In this document: positions 36,113-45,274 of the stretch, piece by piece
Position numbering within the stretch: position 1 is the first letter of the stretch
Layout: every line of letters starts with the position of its first letter
IMG/VR virus record: IMGVR_UViG_3300044797_000396
Span: 26,551 to 90,550 of that record
Strand: one strand, 5' to 3'
DNA from: a virus
Length of the DNA stretch: 64,000 nucleotides
Notes under the pieces: generated by a model
What the model was told of the DNA's origin: nothing
The model's input: the letters and a program-made list of their open reading frames with translations, nothing else
Database searches by the model: none
Position numbers and translations under genes: made by a program

Positions 36113-38416
36113 ATGGCAAACGTAATAACCCCAGGTTTCATTTTTTGGGATGGTTTTAAGTATATCACTACTCCCGTTGTCCCACCAGGTGGTAATAGTA
36201 TCACTACTTTGGATGGAGATGTGCTTGCTGCTGGCCCAGGCCCAGCCGAAGCCACTGTGGTGGGCATTAGAGACATTACAGTGCCCGTCCCCTCTAGTAA
36301 CTTTACCGTTCTACAATATAATAACGGGGCTTATTCTTGGGCTGCCGTGGGCGCTAGTGGTATCACCGCCCTAACAGGGGATGTTAGTGCATCCGGTTCA
36401 GGTTCGGTTGCTGCTGTCGTGGAAGGCCTGAAAAACATTGCTGTGCCCACACCGTCCGGCACCAATACAGTCCTACAATACAATAGCGGAGCTTATTCTT
36501 GGGCTACCGTGACCCTTGCGCCAGGAACTCCTGGCCAAGTGCTAATGACCAATGGTAGTTCGGCCACTACCTGGACCACATTATCAGGAGATGTGACGGT
36601 CAGTGCTACGGGCGTTACCACGGTCGGCAAAATACAGGGCGTAACTATTTCTGGCACCCCTTCTGCTGGTGAAGTGTTAGTTGCTACCTCTTCTACCGCA
36701 GCTGATTGGGCCATTATCAGTCGTGCCTATAGTAATGTTCTCTATGTTTCTCAAACTGGAAACGACACTACGGGCAATGGTTCGTTCAACCTTCCGTTTG
36801 CCACCTATAGTAAGGCGTCAACCGTCGCCACTACAGGCGGGGCTACCGCTGGCAATCTGTATTGCGTCTTTTTTGGTCCGGGATCTTACTCAGAAAACAT
36901 CGTCTTAGCTCCGTGGGTAGATCTTTGCGGAATGGACAATGGAGAATCCACCATTCTTAGCGGAAACATGAACATCTCTTCTGCTTGGTCTGGTATCTCT
37001 GGATTTACCGCTATTGTCTCTAATTGTGATGTAGGAGGAACTGTTGATATCGATGCTCTGGCATTCAGCGCTGGCGGAAATTCTAGCATACAGTTTGGCA
37101 ATTGCTACATCGAATGTCCAGGCAATTTCAGCGCAAAGGGCTGGGGACCAACTCCTGGTGCGGGATCTGAATTTCAGATTCTCATTTTTAACAGCACTGT
37201 TGATTGTCATGTGACAGTCAGCGACATTTTGTTGGTTCTCCTTAACGCCGATTTCTACGATGATGGGCGAACATTCCTTGCCATGACCGCTCCCACTTAT
37301 GGAGGAACACTAGATAGCCTTGGTGGTGGAATTGGCTGTGACGTTACTGTTGATGGCTATTCTGGAAATACTATGTCTGTGGCTTTGACGGGCACCAGTG
37401 TTAGCGGACTACTCACTCTCAATGGCACGTTGGCTACCTATACCTCTACGCTATCAGGTGTTCCTGGTGGAGGAGTTACTTTCTTAGGTGGAGCTTCAAC
37501 TTCTCAGTATGTGATTAATGGAGAGCTACCGGTCGCTAATCTATCCACTGGCACCAACGGAGAAGTTCTGACTATGGTTTCTGGTACTCCTGCTTGGGCT
37601 GCTTCAGGTGGCGGTGGTGGGGGAGCTACTTATCCGCCTGTTTCTGTGGCGGTTCCAACAGCCGCTGGTAATTTAACTTTAGCACTACAGGCTAATGGGG
37701 TTCTCAGCTTAGCCGAAGGTAATAATACCGTTATTATGTGGGATAACGCTGCCAGACCCGGTTATTATTTTACTCCGGATAGCACTACGTATGGTAATAC
37801 TAGTCTCTACAACTCTAGCAACGCTAGTGTTGGCAATAATCCCACGATCGATTTTACTTCCCTTGGTGATGCGTCGCAAGGTTGTTTTGAGGTGGGTGTC
37901 AATGTCAATAGCATTCTTTCTACTATAGATAATTTCATTCAAGTTAATCAGTGGACTTTGGGTGCTGCATGCTTGTTTACTGGTACTAATGGCCTCGACA
38001 TTCCTGATAATGCCTCGCCATCTATTATAACCACGCCAAACAATTTTGGTCCTGGTTTAGTGTGTGGGTATTCCGGAGGTGATGTTATTTTTGCTGTTTG
38101 GTATCAAGATTCTACCAGCACTTTACGATCGGTAGAAAGTGCCCCTGTCAATGCAGCTGTACCGCATTATGTGATTGCTACCTTTGTTAGTGGTATTCTT
38201 AGCATTTATGTTGATGGAGTCGGTCCTGTTACTTCTGGGCCTAACACTTTACCATCTTTTTTTAACTTTAAAGGTCACAACATTACAGTAGCCTCTAATG
38301 GTATTAGTCAACTTACTGAATTTGTAGGCAGTTTAGTAGAGGTAGATGTTTGGAATCGCGCCCTCACTAGCCCAGAAATAGGAAAACTAAATACCTATTA
38401 CGCTTCTCTAATCTAA
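36113..38416 (+). CDS. Tail-fibre protein with fibre repeats, beta-helix and LamG-like end
   Basis: 767 residues. Residues about 30-205 carry three or four phage fibre repeats (ITALTGDVSASGSG ... VLQYNSGAYSW and so on). About 205-460 look like a pectin-lyase-type beta-helix opening with YVSQTGNDTTGNGSFNLPFATYSKA. A poly-Gly hinge (GGGGGGATY) follows, and the last ~230 residues are LamG-like, ending EVDVWNRALTSPEIGKLNTYY. This is a typical modular receptor-binding fibre. The ATG has no SD and lies where the upstream -10-like box would start transcription. Confidence 0.82.
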   Translation: MANVITPGFIFWDGFKYITTPVVPPGGNSITTLDGDVLAAGPGPAEATVVGIRDITVPVPSSNFTVLQYNNGAYSWAAVGASGITALTGDVSASGSGSVAAVVEGLKNIAVPTPSGTNTVLQYNSGAYSWATVTLAPGTPGQVLMTNGSSATTWTTLSGDVTVSATGVTTVGKIQGVTISGTPSAGEVLVATSSTAADWAIISRAYSNVLYVSQTGNDTTGNGSFNLPFATYSKASTVATTGGATAGNLYCVFFGPGSYSENIVLAPWVDLCGMDNGESTILSGNMNISSAWSGISGFTAIVSNCDVGGTVDIDALAFSAGGNSSIQFGNCYIECPGNFSAKGWGPTPGAGSEFQILIFNSTVDCHVTVSDILLVLLNADFYDDGRTFLAMTAPTYGGTLDSLGGGIGCDVTVDGYSGNTMSVALTGTSVSGLLTLNGTLATYTSTLSGVPGGGVTFLGGASTSQYVINGELPVANLSTGTNGEVLTMVSGTPAWAASGGGGGGATYPPVSVAVPTAAGNLTLALQANGVLSLAEGNNTVIMWDNAARPGYYFTPDSTTYGNTSLYNSSNASVGNNPTIDFTSLGDASQGCFEVGVNVNSILSTIDNFIQVNQWTLGAACLFTGTNGLDIPDNASPSIITTPNNFGPGLVCGYSGGDVIFAVWYQDSTSTLRSVESAPVNAAVPHYVIATFVSGILSIYVDGVGPVTSGPNTLPSFFNFKGHNITVASNGISQLTEFVGSLVEVDVWNRALTSPEIGKLNTYYASLI

Positions 38417-38418
38417 CT

Positions 38419-38485
38419 GCTTCACAGAAGCTACGCTTCATCTTGTGGTAAGTCATAGATACCGTAGCCAATCCACGGTATATTT
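38419..38485 (+). promoter_or_regulatory. Nested hairpins and TATATT box before the large fibre gene
   Basis: GAAGC at 38427-38431 can pair either with GCTTC at 38419 or with GCTTC at 38435. A second hairpin, TACCGT (38460) with ACGGTA (38475), overlaps TATATTTTGA at 38479. These pairings are direct; function as terminator, operator or both is inferred. No U tract follows. Confidence 0.45.
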
Positions 38486-38497
38486 TGATATTTAGGC

Positions 38498-41400
38498 ATG
38501 ACCACCACGTATCCCGGCGCTATAGATAATTCACAAAGTTTACCGTCTGTTGTCGATTTGCTAACGCCCGTTCAAGCCGATGTTTTCAATCGATTGCGAG
38601 ATGCCGTTATCGCCATTGAAGCTGCTTTGGGTGTAGAGCCACAAGGTGTGTATGGTACCACCGCGGCTCGTCTTGGTAACCTGGAAAACATCACTGGAAA
38701 TCTGCAAGTTATCTCTCTTCGACAAGATCTTGGTGGCACCTTAGGTGCACCTTTTGTAGTGGGTTTGCAAGGTCGACCTCTTTCCACCAGCGCCCCAACT
38801 GCGGGTGAAGTATTGACGTGGAACGGTATTGCCTGGCTTCCTCTCCCTTCTTCTGGTGGAGGCGCCGGTAATTTCACCGCAGGAGGAGATCTCTCTGGTT
38901 CTGCTTCTTTCCAAACCGTAGTGGGTTTGCAAGATAGGCCTATTTCCTCGGCCTCCCCTAGCACTAATCAGGTGTTAGGATGGAACGGAACTTTTTGGAT
39001 TCCAACCAGCCTACCTTCTAGCCTACCTCCTACCGGAGCAGCGGGCGGTAATCTCAGTGGCTCCTATCCTAATCCGGTAGTGGTAGCCCTCCAAAATAAT
39101 CCGGTATCAGCCACTTCCCCTACCACTGGACAAGTGCTAGAGTGGAACGGTTCAGTTTGGATTCCAGCTAACGTTAGCGGCTCCTTCTCTGCTGGCGGTG
39201 ATTTGAGTGGTACCTCTACTAACCAAACTGTCATTGGTATTCAAGGCGTGGCTATCACATCTTCCGCCCCTTCTTCTAATCAAGTGTTGGTGGCCAGTAG
39301 CCCCACTACCGGTATTTGGCAGCAAGTAGCAGACGCTCAAGTTTCTGCTTCTGCCGCTATCCAGGGCACCAAGATTAGTCCCAACTTTGGTTCTCAAAAT
39401 ATCCTCACTACAGGAACCCTCACTGCTGCGGGATCTACTTTAGGATCAACCGTGGTATCCGCTTTACAAGATACCGCTTTCGGCACCGCTGGTGTGGTGC
39501 ATAATGATGCTTCTGGTAATTTTACTAGCTCACTTATTGTCAATGCAGATGTCAGCTCTTCTGCTGCGGTTACCGTTAGCAAATTAGCGGCTGGTACTTC
39601 TGCTCAAGTATTGCTCAACAACGCAACACCAACTCCAACTTGGACCACACTCTCTGGGGACGTGACAGTTAGTTCGGGCGGTATTACTCACGTTGGTCAG
39701 TTGCAAGGAACCATCGTACTATCAGGTACGCCTTCTACCGGTCAAGTTCTAACAGCCACTTCCGCTACTGCGGCTGATTGGGTTACCCCAGCTAGTGGTA
39801 GCTTCTCAGCTGGTGGTGATTTAAGTGGCACCTCTGTCAATCAAACGGTTGTTCATATTACCGGGACCAGCTTACTCATACCATTTGCCGCTACTATTGA
39901 GGGAGATTCCACTTATAACTCCAACGCAGGTTATCCAATCTCTTATAGTGTGGCTAATGTGGTTATGCCGTCCGATGCTAACCTAACGCTGTCTAACACA
40001 CAACTTATTTCTCCTATTCTGCGTATCACTTCTACTCCGTCTTTGACAGCCACTCGTAGTATTATTCTACCAATTACTGTGACGGGTGCTAAGTATGATG
40101 TCTATAACGGTACCACGGGCGGACAGAGCTTGCTCTTTATCGGATCTTCTGGTACAGGAGTAACGGTGCCCAATGGTCTCAAGACCAGCATTTATTTTGA
40201 TGGCACTAATTATGTGACGGGTGCTATTATCGTAGGTGGTGATTTGACCGCTACTACGAACGTTTCTCAAACGGTAGCCAGCATTCAAGGCGTAGCTATT
40301 TCTGGCACTCCTTCTACTGGTTATGTATTGACAGCCACTGGTTCTGCTGCGGCTACTTGGCAAGTAGCTTCTGGCGGCTTTACTGCCGGTGGAGATTTGT
40401 CAGGAAGCAGTACCAATCAAACGGTTATTGGTATTCAAGCAGTTAGTGTTTCTTCAACTGCTCCAACCACCGGTCAAGTTTTGGAAGCCACTTCTTCCAG
40501 TGCCGCTTCTTGGACTTCTTTGCCAACCTCCTATCCTCCTAGCGGTTCTGCGGGTGGTGATCTGTCTGGCACTTATCCTAATCCAGGTGTAGCCAATATC
40601 CACGGAGCTTCTGTCCCTGCTTCTGGTAGTTTGATCACTGGTAATGTTTTGCAAGTGTCAGGAAGTGCCGCTCTCACTTACGCTCCCATTAATTTGGCAG
40701 GTGGTTCTAATTATGTGACGGGCACCTTGCCTTCCACTAACTTGCCAGTCGCTACTACCAGCGCCTTGGGTATCATTGAATTGACTGGAGACTTGGGTGG
40801 TACCGATACCTCTCCTTCTGTTTTGGCTATCCACGGTACCACGGTTCCTGCTACCCCAACTGCTGGACAAACTTTAGTAGCTACTTCAGGTACCACTGCT
40901 ACTTGGGAACTCTTGCCAGTTGCCAGCTTATCTCCTGGCTCTAGCACACAAATTTTATTGATGGACAGCTCTACTCCAACCTGGACCACCCTCTCGCAAG
41001 ATTTATCTTTGGGCGCGACAGGAGTGGCTATAGTTCAGTCCATTCAACAAGGTACTATTACCTGTACCGTTAATGCGGGAGCTTTTGAATGGTGGACAGG
41101 GGCTTCTACACCCGGTCTTTCCCAAGTCAGCACTTCTTCTGGCTCTGGCTCTAACTTTGTTATTCAAGCACAAGGTGCTACTGGTGCCTCCAACAATGGA
41201 GGGGAGCTTATTCTTTCTTCTGGTACTTCTGGTTCTGCCACCGTTGGAACCTTACTTTTGCAAACGGGAGGTACTACCCAAGCTACCATTACTCCAACTT
41301 CTGTTACCCTAGCCTCTTTGGCTGGTAGCGGTGCAGGCTATGTGGCAGTCAGCAATACTGGTCTTTTGTCTTGGTCTGCTGGTCCTGGTGGTGTTACTTG

Positions 41401-42559
41401 GGCAGACGACTTGTCAGGTAACGGTACCTCTACTTCAACAGCTCAATATGTTAGCTCGCTCTCTTACTCTAGCAGCAGTGCTGGTGGTGCTATCAATATC
41501 AATGGTACGGGCACTTCTCTTAACTGGGCAGTTGGCAACACTGGTCCATCAATTACCCAAACTGGTATTACCACTGCTACTGCTGTTAATATGACTATTA
41601 CGCCTCAAATTTCCACTAATACCAACAGTACCTCTGGTAGTTTGGTTGTTAATTTGCAAGCCTCAGGTAATGGTACTGGTGGAGGCAGCGGCAGTGAGGC
41701 TTATCTCACTGTTAATCGTTATCTTTCTGGTAGTTATTCCCCTATGTTCCAAACAGGCTTTGGTTCTGGCGGTGCCACAGCCGGCTGTGCATGTTTATGG
41801 CTGCCAGGCCCTAGTAGCCCTCCTACTGGTAGTAATCCGGCCATGTTTACTTTTGGGGGCAGAACTTACATAAATAGTACCACCAGTGATCAATTTGCTA
41901 TTAGTGGTACAGCTGTCGGTGAATTTTCTTCTGCTGGTCTGACAGTTGGAGGCGTAGGTAGTAGCTGGGGTGGTGCTAGCCCAGGAGTTGTAGCCTTGGC
42001 ACCATGTACCACTTTGCCGTCCTCTATTGAGGGCTCTTATTTCTTGATGTATAATGATCAGCATACTGCGGCACTTGACGGTTATGGTTTGGTCGTGGTG
42101 TCCCCCTCTGCTAGTGCGGTAACCCAAGTATTTGAAACCATAGCTCCTTGCTGGCAGGGCGATCAACTTGGACAGATTGGAGTTATTAAGAAATTTGGTG
42201 GTTTGGTTACTACCGGTAACAATACACTTACTACTATCATGACCATTCCATTGCTTAGCAGCAATTCTTGTCTTATTTCCGCACGTGTTGTTGGTCGTTA
42301 TGTAAGTGGTGGCACGCCCCCTTCACCTACTGTTGGCGGACAACACATTGAGGGCTTTTTCATTAATAATAGTGGTACCATTACTCAAAACGGTTCTACC
42401 TCATATCTAAATGCAGGCACATCAAGTGGAGGTGGTTTGCCAGGCGTCACTAATCCAATTACTTTTGATATTTCTACCAATCAAATTTTGGTACAAGTAG
42501 AAGGTATATCTGCCAACAATTTTGTTTGGACTGGATATGCTGATGTCATCTACAATTAA
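38498..42559 (+). CDS. Giant tail-fibre protein of ~45-residue repeats
   Basis: 1,353 residues. After an N-terminal adaptor-like stretch (about 1-60), at least nine repeats of the form GGDLSG-x-x-x-N-Q-T-V-x-x-I-Q-x ... P-x-x-G-Q-V-L-x ... W run to about residue 830. They resemble those in the gene before and in the C-terminus of the protein at 3927. Later parts are Ser/Thr/Gly-rich beta structure, and the last ~200 residues (GSYFLMYNDQHTAALDGYG onward) form a distinct tip domain. The repeats form the shaft of trimeric phage fibres; the tip would bind the host. Repeats invite recombination and length change. Confidence 0.85.
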   Translation: MTTTYPGAIDNSQSLPSVVDLLTPVQADVFNRLRDAVIAIEAALGVEPQGVYGTTAARLGNLENITGNLQVISLRQDLGGTLGAPFVVGLQGRPLSTSAPTAGEVLTWNGIAWLPLPSSGGGAGNFTAGGDLSGSASFQTVVGLQDRPISSASPSTNQVLGWNGTFWIPTSLPSSLPPTGAAGGNLSGSYPNPVVVALQNNPVSATSPTTGQVLEWNGSVWIPANVSGSFSAGGDLSGTSTNQTVIGIQGVAITSSAPSSNQVLVASSPTTGIWQQVADAQVSASAAIQGTKISPNFGSQNILTTGTLTAAGSTLGSTVVSALQDTAFGTAGVVHNDASGNFTSSLIVNADVSSSAAVTVSKLAAGTSAQVLLNNATPTPTWTTLSGDVTVSSGGITHVGQLQGTIVLSGTPSTGQVLTATSATAADWVTPASGSFSAGGDLSGTSVNQTVVHITGTSLLIPFAATIEGDSTYNSNAGYPISYSVANVVMPSDANLTLSNTQLISPILRITSTPSLTATRSIILPITVTGAKYDVYNGTTGGQSLLFIGSSGTGVTVPNGLKTSIYFDGTNYVTGAIIVGGDLTATTNVSQTVASIQGVAISGTPSTGYVLTATGSAAATWQVASGGFTAGGDLSGSSTNQTVIGIQAVSVSSTAPTTGQVLEATSSSAASWTSLPTSYPPSGSAGGDLSGTYPNPGVANIHGASVPASGSLITGNVLQVSGSAALTYAPINLAGGSNYVTGTLPSTNLPVATTSALGIIELTGDLGGTDTSPSVLAIHGTTVPATPTAGQTLVATSGTTATWELLPVASLSPGSSTQILLMDSSTPTWTTLSQDLSLGATGVAIVQSIQQGTITCTVNAGAFEWWTGASTPGLSQVSTSSGSGSNFVIQAQGATGASNNGGELILSSGTSGSATVGTLLLQTGGTTQATITPTSVTLASLAGSGAGYVAVSNTGLLSWSAGPGGVTWADDLSGNGTSTSTAQYVSSLSYSSSSAGGAININGTGTSLNWAVGNTGPSITQTGITTATAVNMTITPQISTNTNSTSGSLVVNLQASGNGTGGGSGSEAYLTVNRYLSGSYSPMFQTGFGSGGATAGCACLWLPGPSSPPTGSNPAMFTFGGRTYINSTTSDQFAISGTAVGEFSSAGLTVGGVGSSWGGASPGVVALAPCTTLPSSIEGSYFLMYNDQHTAALDGYGLVVVSPSASAVTQVFETIAPCWQGDQLGQIGVIKKFGGLVTTGNNTLTTIMTIPLLSSNSCLISARVVGRYVSGGTPPSPTVGGQHIEGFFINNSGTITQNGSTSYLNAGTSSGGGLPGVTNPITFDISTNQILVQVEGISANNFVWTGYADVIYN

Positions 42560-42576
42560 CTAAATTGACACACTAT

Positions 42577-42610
42577 CTCGCAGAGACTGCGAGCCAGCTT
42601 CTGGCGAAGC
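42577..42610 (+). promoter_or_regulatory. Two adjacent hairpins after the fibre gene
   Basis: CTCGCAG-AGA-CTGCGAG (42577-42593) and GCTTC-TGGC-GAAGC (42597-42610) stand side by side downstream of the fibre stop. They may stabilise the mRNA end or stop transcription, but no U tract follows. Confidence 0.5.
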
Positions 42611-42624
42611 ACACTAAATCTCTC

Positions 42625-42643
42625 TATATTTTGACAATATAAT
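42625..42643 (+). promoter_or_regulatory. TATATTTTGA with TATAAT, candidate promoter
   Basis: TATATTTTGA at 42625-42634 followed by TATAAT at 42638-42643. The same pair occurs at 52858 with nearly the same spacing. A start near 42650 would precede the short frame at 42668. Confidence 0.4.
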
Positions 42644-42667
42644 AATTATTAAAATAGGGGAAATACA

Positions 42668-42718
42668 ATGGGCGATACTTACATTAGAACAATCAACAAC
42701 GATGGTTATTTGCTTTAA
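42668..42718 (+). CDS. Possible 16-residue microprotein (ends NNDGYLL)
   Basis: ATG at 42668 with AGGGGA nine bases upstream and a promoter-like box before that. It stops at 42716-42718. The DGY tripeptide is the same one enriched in the giant virion proteins, so it may be a remnant of a fibre-related gene. Expression is plausible but unproven. Confidence 0.35.
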   Translation: MGDTYIRTINNDGYLL

Positions 42719-42770
42719 TTATTTTTCTACCCTATCACTTCCATAACATTACAGTATATGGGAGGTATCG

Positions 42771-43007
42771 ATGTTCCACCAAATCTATTTACTACGGCAC
42801 TTAGTAAATGGAAAAGTTTATGTGGGACAAACCTCTAATGAAATCAAAAGACATACGGTGGAATGTTTTAGTATTGAGGTCTTGACTATCGCTCATTCTT
42901 TGGAAATTGCAAATTATTGGGTGCGATATTTTGTGGAAAAATATCACGCCGATGACCCTGCTCACGGTTATAATTTTAAGAGATCGCTAAACCCGTTAGA
43001 TAGTTGA
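42771..43007 (+). CDS. Miniature GIY-YIG domain protein
   Basis: 78 residues with a strong SD (GGGAGG). IYLLRHLVNGKVYVGQTS is the first half of a GIY-YIG nuclease; HSLEIANYWVRYFV supplies the helix with the distal Glu, and GYNFKRS the end. The central segment that holds the catalytic Arg is shortened compared with the complete enzyme at 62505, so this is either a minimal nuclease or an inactive remnant still translated. Confidence 0.65.
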   Translation: MFHQIYLLRHLVNGKVYVGQTSNEIKRHTVECFSIEVLTIAHSLEIANYWVRYFVEKYHADDPAHGYNFKRSLNPLDS

Positions 43008-43013
43008 TATAAC
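43008..43013 (+). promoter_or_regulatory. TATAAC -10 box placing the start at an ATG
   Basis: TATAAC followed by six bases and ATG at 43020. Counting from the -10 gives +1 at 43020. No SD precedes this ATG. Confidence 0.45.
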
Positions 43014-43019
43014 TGTGGT

Positions 43020-44234
43020 ATGAGTAATGTGTATGATTGCGCGATAATTGGAATGGGTGTTGCGGGAGTGTTTGCGGCACATAGAATATCTACCAAATAC
43101 AAAAATATGAAAGTGATCGGCTTTGATATTGGGAAAGGCCCTGCAAAACGTAGGATGCAAGTATTTGGTTGGCTTGGTTGTTTGCCCTCAGGAGATGGCA
43201 AGCTTTTTCTGCAAGATATCAACAAGGTATCCAATCTGATCGGAATGAGAAAAACCAAAGCCGCTTACAATCAATTTTCCAAAGTATTAGCTGAGGTCAA
43301 TGATTTCAAGGTGGTCAAGGATCGCGGCCCCAACAAAGTAACGGAAAAGAACTTTAATAAGTTAGGATATTCAGTTGTCTTGAATGATTATATTCAGATG
43401 TATCCTTCTGATATTCATACCCTCTCTAAACAGATGTCCAATTTTATTGAAACTAATAGAAATATCACTTTCAAGTTTGATAATGAAGTATTGCAAGTTT
43501 TCAAGACTAAAAAATATTTTACCCTCCAAACCGAACATAAAGAAGAGTATCAGTGTAAAAAATTAATTATCGCGGTAGGTCGTGGCGGTTGGAGATGGGC
43601 TAATGACTTGTATGCTAAGTTCGGAATTATTTCCGACAATGATACCGCTCGATTTGGTATCCGAGCTGAAATGAATTCTTCTCACTTGAAAGATTTCCAT
43701 AAATCTACTTGCTCTATTATCAGTGATAATTTGGAGATCGGGCCTCTCTCTTGGAATGGGACAGTGATACCAGAAGATCATACCGATATGGCTATCTCTG
43801 CTTTTAGAAGTAATGAAAGTAGATGGCGAACGGATAAAGTCTCTTTCAATATCATTGGTAATCGTCCCTTCCCTGGTACCGGCTTCCAACAAACAGATCG
43901 CATTGGTAAGCTAACTTTCGTCTTGGCTAATGACCGTATTATCAAAGAGAGAATTTCTTCTATCCTGACAGGGAAGAGTAAAATCTCTATTATCCCAGAA
44001 TATGGTTGGCTCAAAGATGCCTTGATGGAAATAGGTTCTCTTATCCCCGAAATATTAACCAAGGGCTATTACCACTCACCCACCATTCTGCCATTGGCGC
44101 CTCAAATCAACATCGGAGATGATTTGTCTTCCGAGATTGATGGGATGTTTGTGACAGGAGAAAGTGCTGGCATCATCGGTATTTGCGCAGCAGCTGTTTC
44201 AGGAATTGTAGCGGCAGACTCAGCGTGCAAGTAA
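43020..44234 (+). CDS. FAD-dependent oxidoreductase (COG2509-like)
   Basis: 404 residues. The N-terminus YDCAIIGMGVAGVFAAHRI is a Rossmann dinucleotide site (GxGxxG). GWLGCLPSGDGKL is characteristic of uncharacterised FAD dehydrogenases related to HI0933. KKLIIAVGRGG and the C-terminal GMFVTGESAGIIGICAAAVSG complete the flavin fold. The family's substrate is unknown. Carriage by a phage is unusual; a role in base or tRNA modification or in redox control are guesses. The predicted transcript is leaderless. Confidence 0.8.
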   Translation: MSNVYDCAIIGMGVAGVFAAHRISTKYKNMKVIGFDIGKGPAKRRMQVFGWLGCLPSGDGKLFLQDINKVSNLIGMRKTKAAYNQFSKVLAEVNDFKVVKDRGPNKVTEKNFNKLGYSVVLNDYIQMYPSDIHTLSKQMSNFIETNRNITFKFDNEVLQVFKTKKYFTLQTEHKEEYQCKKLIIAVGRGGWRWANDLYAKFGIISDNDTARFGIRAEMNSSHLKDFHKSTCSIISDNLEIGPLSWNGTVIPEDHTDMAISAFRSNESRWRTDKVSFNIIGNRPFPGTGFQQTDRIGKLTFVLANDRIIKERISSILTGKSKISIIPEYGWLKDALMEIGSLIPEILTKGYYHSPTILPLAPQINIGDDLSSEIDGMFVTGESAGIIGICAAAVSGIVAADSACK

Positions 44235-44251
44235 TTTTAGAACAATTGAAA

Positions 44252-44647
44252 ATGGAATATCATATGTCCCCCAATATCAAGCCTGGCAATACCAACACAG
44301 AACCTACTATCAATTTTCCTCCTACCGAGGAAGTCAAAGAAGCACAACAAAAATACTCTTTGTCCAAATTTGATTACGATCTTTATAAAGATGAGGATAA
44401 TACGGCAGAACCCGTAGTGCGCGTCAAACGCATTAGTCTTCCCAATGATGGTGAGAGGTGGAAAATTTTCTCTGATAGTAAAACCGTAATGATCATTGAG
44501 GGCAGCAAGTTCAGCAAGAAAGAACGAGAGTTCCTCAGATCAGTGGATGGCATTAGTTGGCTACTTAGTCAGGCCAAAGCTGGAATAAAATCTTTCAATT
44601 CCCTCAAAACCGATCTTAAAAAAAGAATAAAATTAGTCAAGGCTTGA
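44252..44647 (+). CDS. Hypothetical protein
   Basis: 131 residues from ATG 44252 (ATG 44264 is an alternative). A Pro/Thr-rich disordered N-terminus is followed by a small strand/helix region with VKRISLPNDGERWKIFSDSKTVMIIEGSKF and a basic C-terminal helix. No domain recognised. The end overlaps by a few bases with the upstream part of the next gene's frame. Confidence 0.65.
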   Translation: MEYHMSPNIKPGNTNTEPTINFPPTEEVKEAQQKYSLSKFDYDLYKDEDNTAEPVVRVKRISLPNDGERWKIFSDSKTVMIIEGSKFSKKEREFLRSVDGISWLLSQAKAGIKSFNSLKTDLKKRIKLVKA

Positions 44648-44688
44648 TCTCGGAGGTTGGGTGGTTATCTTATCCTCTGAGGAAAACT

Positions 44689-45273
44689 ATGCACAATTAT
44701 GTATTTTACGGAATAGATACTGAAACAACTGGACTTGATCCTGTAAAAAATGATATCATAGAGTTGTCTATCTATCGTCTTTCGGATGATGTCCAAAGAA
44801 CTTGGTTCCTCAAACCTATTAACTTCGACAATATCGAGACCGCCGCTTTGAGAGTTAATCATCATAAATTGGAAGATCTCCGAGGGCAAACTCAGTATGG
44901 TAGAGACACCTATCAAGATCCCAAGCAAGCCATTGTGGAAATAGAGAACTGGCTTTTTGAGGATAATGTAGATACCGCTAACCGTTGCCTTATTGCCCAC
45001 AATGCTGGCTTTGATAAGGCGATGATGGAAAGTTTGTGGTTCAAGTGCCAAGCTAGCGATAGCTTTCCTTTTGGAAGAAGATTTATTGACACAATGGTTT
45101 TAGAATTAGCTATGGATTATGCGGGCGGAGAGTATGCCGAGGGATATAGCCTCAATAACTTAGCTAAAAAGTATGCTGTCAAAAATGAGCGCGCACATAG
45201 CGCGGCAGCAGATACCAAGTGTATGGTGGAAGTATTTAGAAAGCAAGCGAACTGCCTTAAACGACTTTTCTAA
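44689..45273 (+). CDS. DEDD-family 3'-5' exonuclease
   Basis: 194 residues from ATG 44689, chosen because TGAGG lies six bases upstream; an earlier in-frame start at 44644 lacks this. Motifs: FYGIDTETTGLD (Exo I), LIAHNAGFDKAMM (Exo II) and RAHSAAADTKCM (Exo III, His and Asp). This is the DnaQ/RNase T fold, a 3' exonuclease on DNA or RNA. A second DEDD enzyme lies at 54641. Confidence 0.85.
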   Translation: MHNYVFYGIDTETTGLDPVKNDIIELSIYRLSDDVQRTWFLKPINFDNIETAALRVNHHKLEDLRGQTQYGRDTYQDPKQAIVEIENWLFEDNVDTANRCLIAHNAGFDKAMMESLWFKCQASDSFPFGRRFIDTMVLELAMDYAGGEYAEGYSLNNLAKKYAVKNERAHSAAADTKCMVEVFRKQANCLKRLF

Positions 45274-45274
45274 A

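Noticed and set aside
38498-42559. CRISPR-like or satellite repeat
   Set aside because: The repeats are in frame, about 135 bases long and protein-coding fibre modules, with no constant short repeats and spacers.
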